NCBI GenBank assembly: GCA_026003195.1
Contig: BPGU01000002.1
Coordinates: 558,001-622,000, forward strand
DNA: 64,000 nucleotides
Source: Armatimonadota bacterium
GTDB taxonomy: Bacteria; Armatimonadota; HRBIN16
Direction of reading: 5' to 3'
Below the pieces are notes generated by a model that was not told the origin of the DNA, ran no database searches, and was given only the letters and a program-made list of their open reading frames with translations. The position numbers were made by a program, and so were the translations under genes. Shown here piece by piece: positions 61,556 through 64,000 of this stretch; within the stretch, counting starts at the first letter, position 1; each line of letters starts with the position of its first letter.

Positions 61556-63382
61556 TCAACGCGATTGCTGAGACAGGTACTGCTTGAGCAAGGCGAACAA
61601 CGTGCCGGCATGCACCACCTTCGCGCCCGGGTAGTTCTGCTCGATAACACGCTTCAGCTCCAGATGGTGAGAAGGTGTCCACAGAATGGTGCGGAACAAC
61701 AGGAACTGAGGCTTCTCACCGGTGAGGCGACTGCCCACGAGATGCAGGGCGTGTGGCATCTGCAGCCCGCCAACACCGGGCAGGTCATCGCGCATTCGCA
61801 AGTAAGGCATTCCGCTGTGCAGCCCCTGATCGGGTATCTTCTGCGCTGCGATTCCTCCCGGGGAAAAGCGGGCATAGGCATCCAGCCCGCGCTCGTCCAG
61901 CCCCCTGGCGTTCCCATCGATGATAAACCCGGTGATACGGATGTCCCAGCGGCTATACTCTCGCTGGCAATGCGCTTCCCATGCCTTCCAGCCATCCGGC
62001 AAGCCGCTATGGGGGCGAGGGCGGCTCAGATAGCCGGGGTTCAGGTAGCCTGCGCCCGTGTCGCCGGCGATGAAATAGTCCAGAGATGAGGCGTTGCGCC
62101 TCACGAAATGCATTCCCACCGGAAACCGATGCGCCAGATTGGGATTAAACGCCCAAGCCAGAGGCACCTTGCCTCGCGCCGGGTCATTCCACAGGCGCGG
62201 AATCATGCGATAAAACCAGGCACTGGAGTCGTAGTCGCCCACATAAAACGCGACGAAGCTGTAAGGAGCCACCATGCCGTTGAAGAGCACGTAGCCATCG
62301 CGCTGCAGGTCTTCCAGAGTAGGATGCCGCTGAGCATAGCGCTTTTCCAGCGGATAGTGCATGAAAAAGGAGGCGTTCGCCATCGCACCGATGGCGGGAG
62401 CATCAGCATCCAGATAGGCGTTGAAGCACGAAGCAATCTCCACGAACCGCCATTCCGACTCTACCGCCCCGTGGGGCTCACCCACTGCGTCGGTATACTT
62501 GAAATCCCACGGCACGAATCCGCCGATATGGGTCATGCCACCACCGGTGAGCTCGTAAGACGCCATGAGTATCGCCTTCAGCGTGCGGTTATCCGCGCCC
62601 AGCGGCTGATCTGGGTCATCCACCGGCTTCACGTCCTCCCAGGGCGACAGGTCAAAGAAAAAGCCTTTGCGAGCGATAAAATAGTCGTGGTTGCACAGCA
62701 TAGTGCGCTCCAGAGGCAGTCGCACTCTGCCCGTGAGCCAGTAAGCGTCGCTGTAATAGCCGAGCACCCCCGGCGAGCACTTGCCCCTGCGCAGATAGGC
62801 GCCCACCGCCCACATCAAAGCATCACACTTGGCACTGCCGGTGCTGGGCAACGCCAGAGGTCCCAAACTGCCTTTACCGGTGAACAGCGGACTGCCATCT
62901 GTCTTTAGCAGCGCAAGACGCACAGGTAACGCGCCCCTGCCCTGCGTCAGGCGAGTGTAGAGGGAATCGGCATCGGGATCATAGCGTACCGGCAACAGGT
63001 TATCCACTCCGGCGGCGGTTGAGGCGACCAGCGCGGTAGCAGGTACGCGCTCATCCCAGACAACCACTCCGTTGAACGATCGGCGGAACCGCTGCACCAG
63101 CTCCAGCACGTTGGCGACCTTTTCTACCTTCGCATGTTCCAGCCATTCGCCCGCCTGGCGCAGGTGTTCCAGCCAGTAGAGGTCGGTTGCACCTCGCCCA
63201 TCGTCTCCCACAAAAAGCACATAGAGCCGCGGTTGACGGCGATTGACGATGCCCTGCAGAGCGGTCACCAGATACAGTTCATCCCAAGCTTGCCGCCGCC
63301 GGCGTGCATCGGAGAGGTCTATGCGATGCAGGTGAGTCAGGTCGTACAGGACAATGTCTCCTGCAAACCCTGCGCGGGTCAT
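61556..63382 (-). CDS. GxGYxYP family putative glycoside hydrolase
   Basis: The 608-residue protein belongs to the GxGYxYP family, of uncertain but probably carbohydrate-related function. An N-terminal domain (VLYDLTHLHRIDL, ALQGIVNRRQPRLYVLF) is followed by the C-terminal barrel with GGMTHIGGFVPWDFKY, and the signature position reads GDTGAGYLNP, with Asn in place of the second Tyr. There is no signal peptide. ATG 63382 overlaps the rpoN stop (ATGA), so it is probably translated after rpoN. Confidence 0.87.
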   Translation of the reverse strand: MTRAGFAGDIVLYDLTHLHRIDLSDARRRRQAWDELYLVTALQGIVNRRQPRLYVLFVGDDGRGATDLYWLEHLRQAGEWLEHAKVEKVANVLELVQRFRRSFNGVVVWDERVPATALVASTAAGVDNLLPVRYDPDADSLYTRLTQGRGALPVRLALLKTDGSPLFTGKGSLGPLALPSTGSAKCDALMWAVGAYLRRGKCSPGVLGYYSDAYWLTGRVRLPLERTMLCNHDYFIARKGFFFDLSPWEDVKPVDDPDQPLGADNRTLKAILMASYELTGGGMTHIGGFVPWDFKYTDAVGEPHGAVESEWRFVEIASCFNAYLDADAPAIGAMANASFFMHYPLEKRYAQRHPTLEDLQRDGYVLFNGMVAPYSFVAFYVGDYDSSAWFYRMIPRLWNDPARGKVPLAWAFNPNLAHRFPVGMHFVRRNASSLDYFIAGDTGAGYLNPGYLSRPRPHSGLPDGWKAWEAHCQREYSRWDIRITGFIIDGNARGLDERGLDAYARFSPGGIAAQKIPDQGLHSGMPYLRMRDDLPGVGGLQMPHALHLVGSRLTGEKPQFLLFRTILWTPSHHLELKRVIEQNYPGAKVVHAGTLFALLKQYLSQQSR

Positions 63383-64000
63383 TGCAGTTTTTTTCTCCTC
63401 TTGGAGGACGGAATATGCAGCCGGATACGGTGCTTGGCGACGGTTCTGCGGGATGTCTTGATCCCCCAGCGCTGGTACAGGATATCGGCAACCTGCTCGT
63501 CGCTATAAGGGTTTTCAGGGTCTTCAGAGTGTATCACTTCCTGGATGGCTTGCTGGAGGCTCAGGGCAGGCGTGAAAAAGTCGGAGAAGGGTATCAAATC
63601 GCCATTTGGAAGCTGTACCCATTTGTTAGATATCGCCCGGCTGACGGTGGACTCGTGCACTCCCAGCTGATCAGCTATCTCTGTGCGCGTCAGCGGTTTC
63701 AGGAAGGTATACGAGCCGGTTTCGAGAAAACCCATCTGCCGCTGGATGATGGCTCGCGTGACACGCGTAAGGGTGCGATAACGTATCTCCAGCATATGAA
63801 GAAACCTCTCGGCACGCTCGACGCAATCTCGTATCTGCCTGATATTTTCCTCTGAGAATTCGGCAGGGTTCTTCTTCATTTTCTCATATTGTTCGCGCCA
63901 TCGCGGACTCACAATCAAAATGCCCGAGGGACGGACGATCTCCACTTCAAAGCCCTCCGGACTGCGTCGAATAATCACATCGGGCTGGATAGTATCCTGG
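63379..64000 (-). CDS. rpoN: RNA polymerase sigma-54 factor RpoN (N-terminus off the window)
   Basis: Only the C-terminal about 207 residues are visible; the frame continues past base 64000. It contains the helix-turn-helix RTEIADQLGVHESTVSRAIS, and the RpoN box SRRTVAKHR near the end, which reads the -24 promoter element. The core-binding region (QRQMGFLETG) is complete in view. RpoN needs an activator ATPase of the NtrC type; none is in this window. It overlaps the GxGYxYP gene by 4 bases. Confidence 0.96.
   Translation of the reverse strand, partial: QDTIQPDVIIRRSPEGFEVEIVRPSGILIVSPRWREQYEKMKKNPAEFSEENIRQIRDCVERAERFLHMLEIRYRTLTRVTRAIIQRQMGFLETGSYTFLKPLTRTEIADQLGVHESTVSRAISNKWVQLPNGDLIPFSDFFTPALSLQQAIQEVIHSEDPENPYSDEQVADILYQRWGIKTSRRTVAKHRIRLHIPSSKRRKKLQ

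Overview
The window is dense, GC-rich bacterial chromosome with 49 genes on both strands. There is no rRNA, tRNA, CRISPR array, phage or insertion sequence that I can recognise. The organism is most likely a Gram-negative member of a free-living, polysaccharide-degrading lineage such as Armatimonadota. This is an inference from four things: an LptD/OstA-like outer-membrane protein; an H-X9-DG (DUF1559) pseudopilin; families common in Armatimonadota and Planctomycetota (GxGYxYP, DUF1080, tagaturonate epimerase, large GH-A glycosidases); and ordinary sigma-70 and extended -10 promoters. No rRNA is present to confirm it.

Layout. 1-5509 (minus): alpha-2-macroglobulin with a frameshift near its C-terminus, an orphan HicB-like gene and a TPR/zinc-ribbon membrane protein cut by the window edge. 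5598-7176 (minus): Uma2 nuclease, then TatC. 7264-10833 (minus): two secreted proteins, one with a collagen-like tail and one beta-propeller plus dockerin. 10897-13113 (minus): TolB-like propeller, TsaE, TsaB. 13300-16981 (minus): soluble globin-coupled chemoreceptor with a zinc-binding tail, then PurF. 17139-23551 (plus): GH9 cellulase-like enzyme, ComEC-like channel and LptD-like protein. 23592-26300 (minus): superoxide dismutase; two tandem SIS proteins and a GNAT. 26393-28120 (plus): beta-lactamase-fold hydrolase and DUF1080 protein. 28238-34338 (minus): PurL, MntA/HepT toxin-antitoxin pair, UxaE, SGNH hydrolase and 2-hydroxyacid dehydrogenase, all closely packed. 34483-37463 (minus): small HTH gene and a glycosidase-like/FGE fusion. 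37484-48474 (plus): ArgD, RadA, a large subtilase with Ig-like repeats, a lipoprotein and a GH42-like enzyme. 48475-52258 (minus): GH-A glycosidase, an internally deleted zinc alcohol dehydrogenase and an iron alcohol dehydrogenase. 52492-57917 (plus): small exported protein, MtaB, HIT hydrolase, RmlC-like cupin, O-antigen ligase-like protein and pseudopilin. 58029-59567 (minus): GGDEF/HD-GYP protein. 59758-61452 (plus): Doc-like protein with a broken active site, an unknown protein and a membrane protein. 61556-64000 (minus): RpoN (5' part off the window) coupled to a GxGYxYP protein.

How the genes fit together. Plant or algal polysaccharide use is the main theme: GH9, GH42-like and other GH-A enzymes, DUF1080, GxGYxYP, UxaE (uronate metabolism), dehydrogenases and SGNH esterase. 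tRNA position-37 modification is represented at two places: TsaB and TsaE for t6A, and MtaB for ms2t6A. Housekeeping genes (PurF, PurL, ArgD, RadA, TatC) are scattered between accessory genes.

The least-explained structure is a family of composite palindromic repeats in four places (13209, 21258, 34742, 61453). They sit at or against gene ends, and one copy is translated as the N-terminus of the LptD-like protein. Other loci of note are the HepT/MntA pair inside a metabolic operon, the catalytically dead Doc-like protein, the FGE fusion and a candidate three-way-junction RNA ahead of the GH42-like gene.
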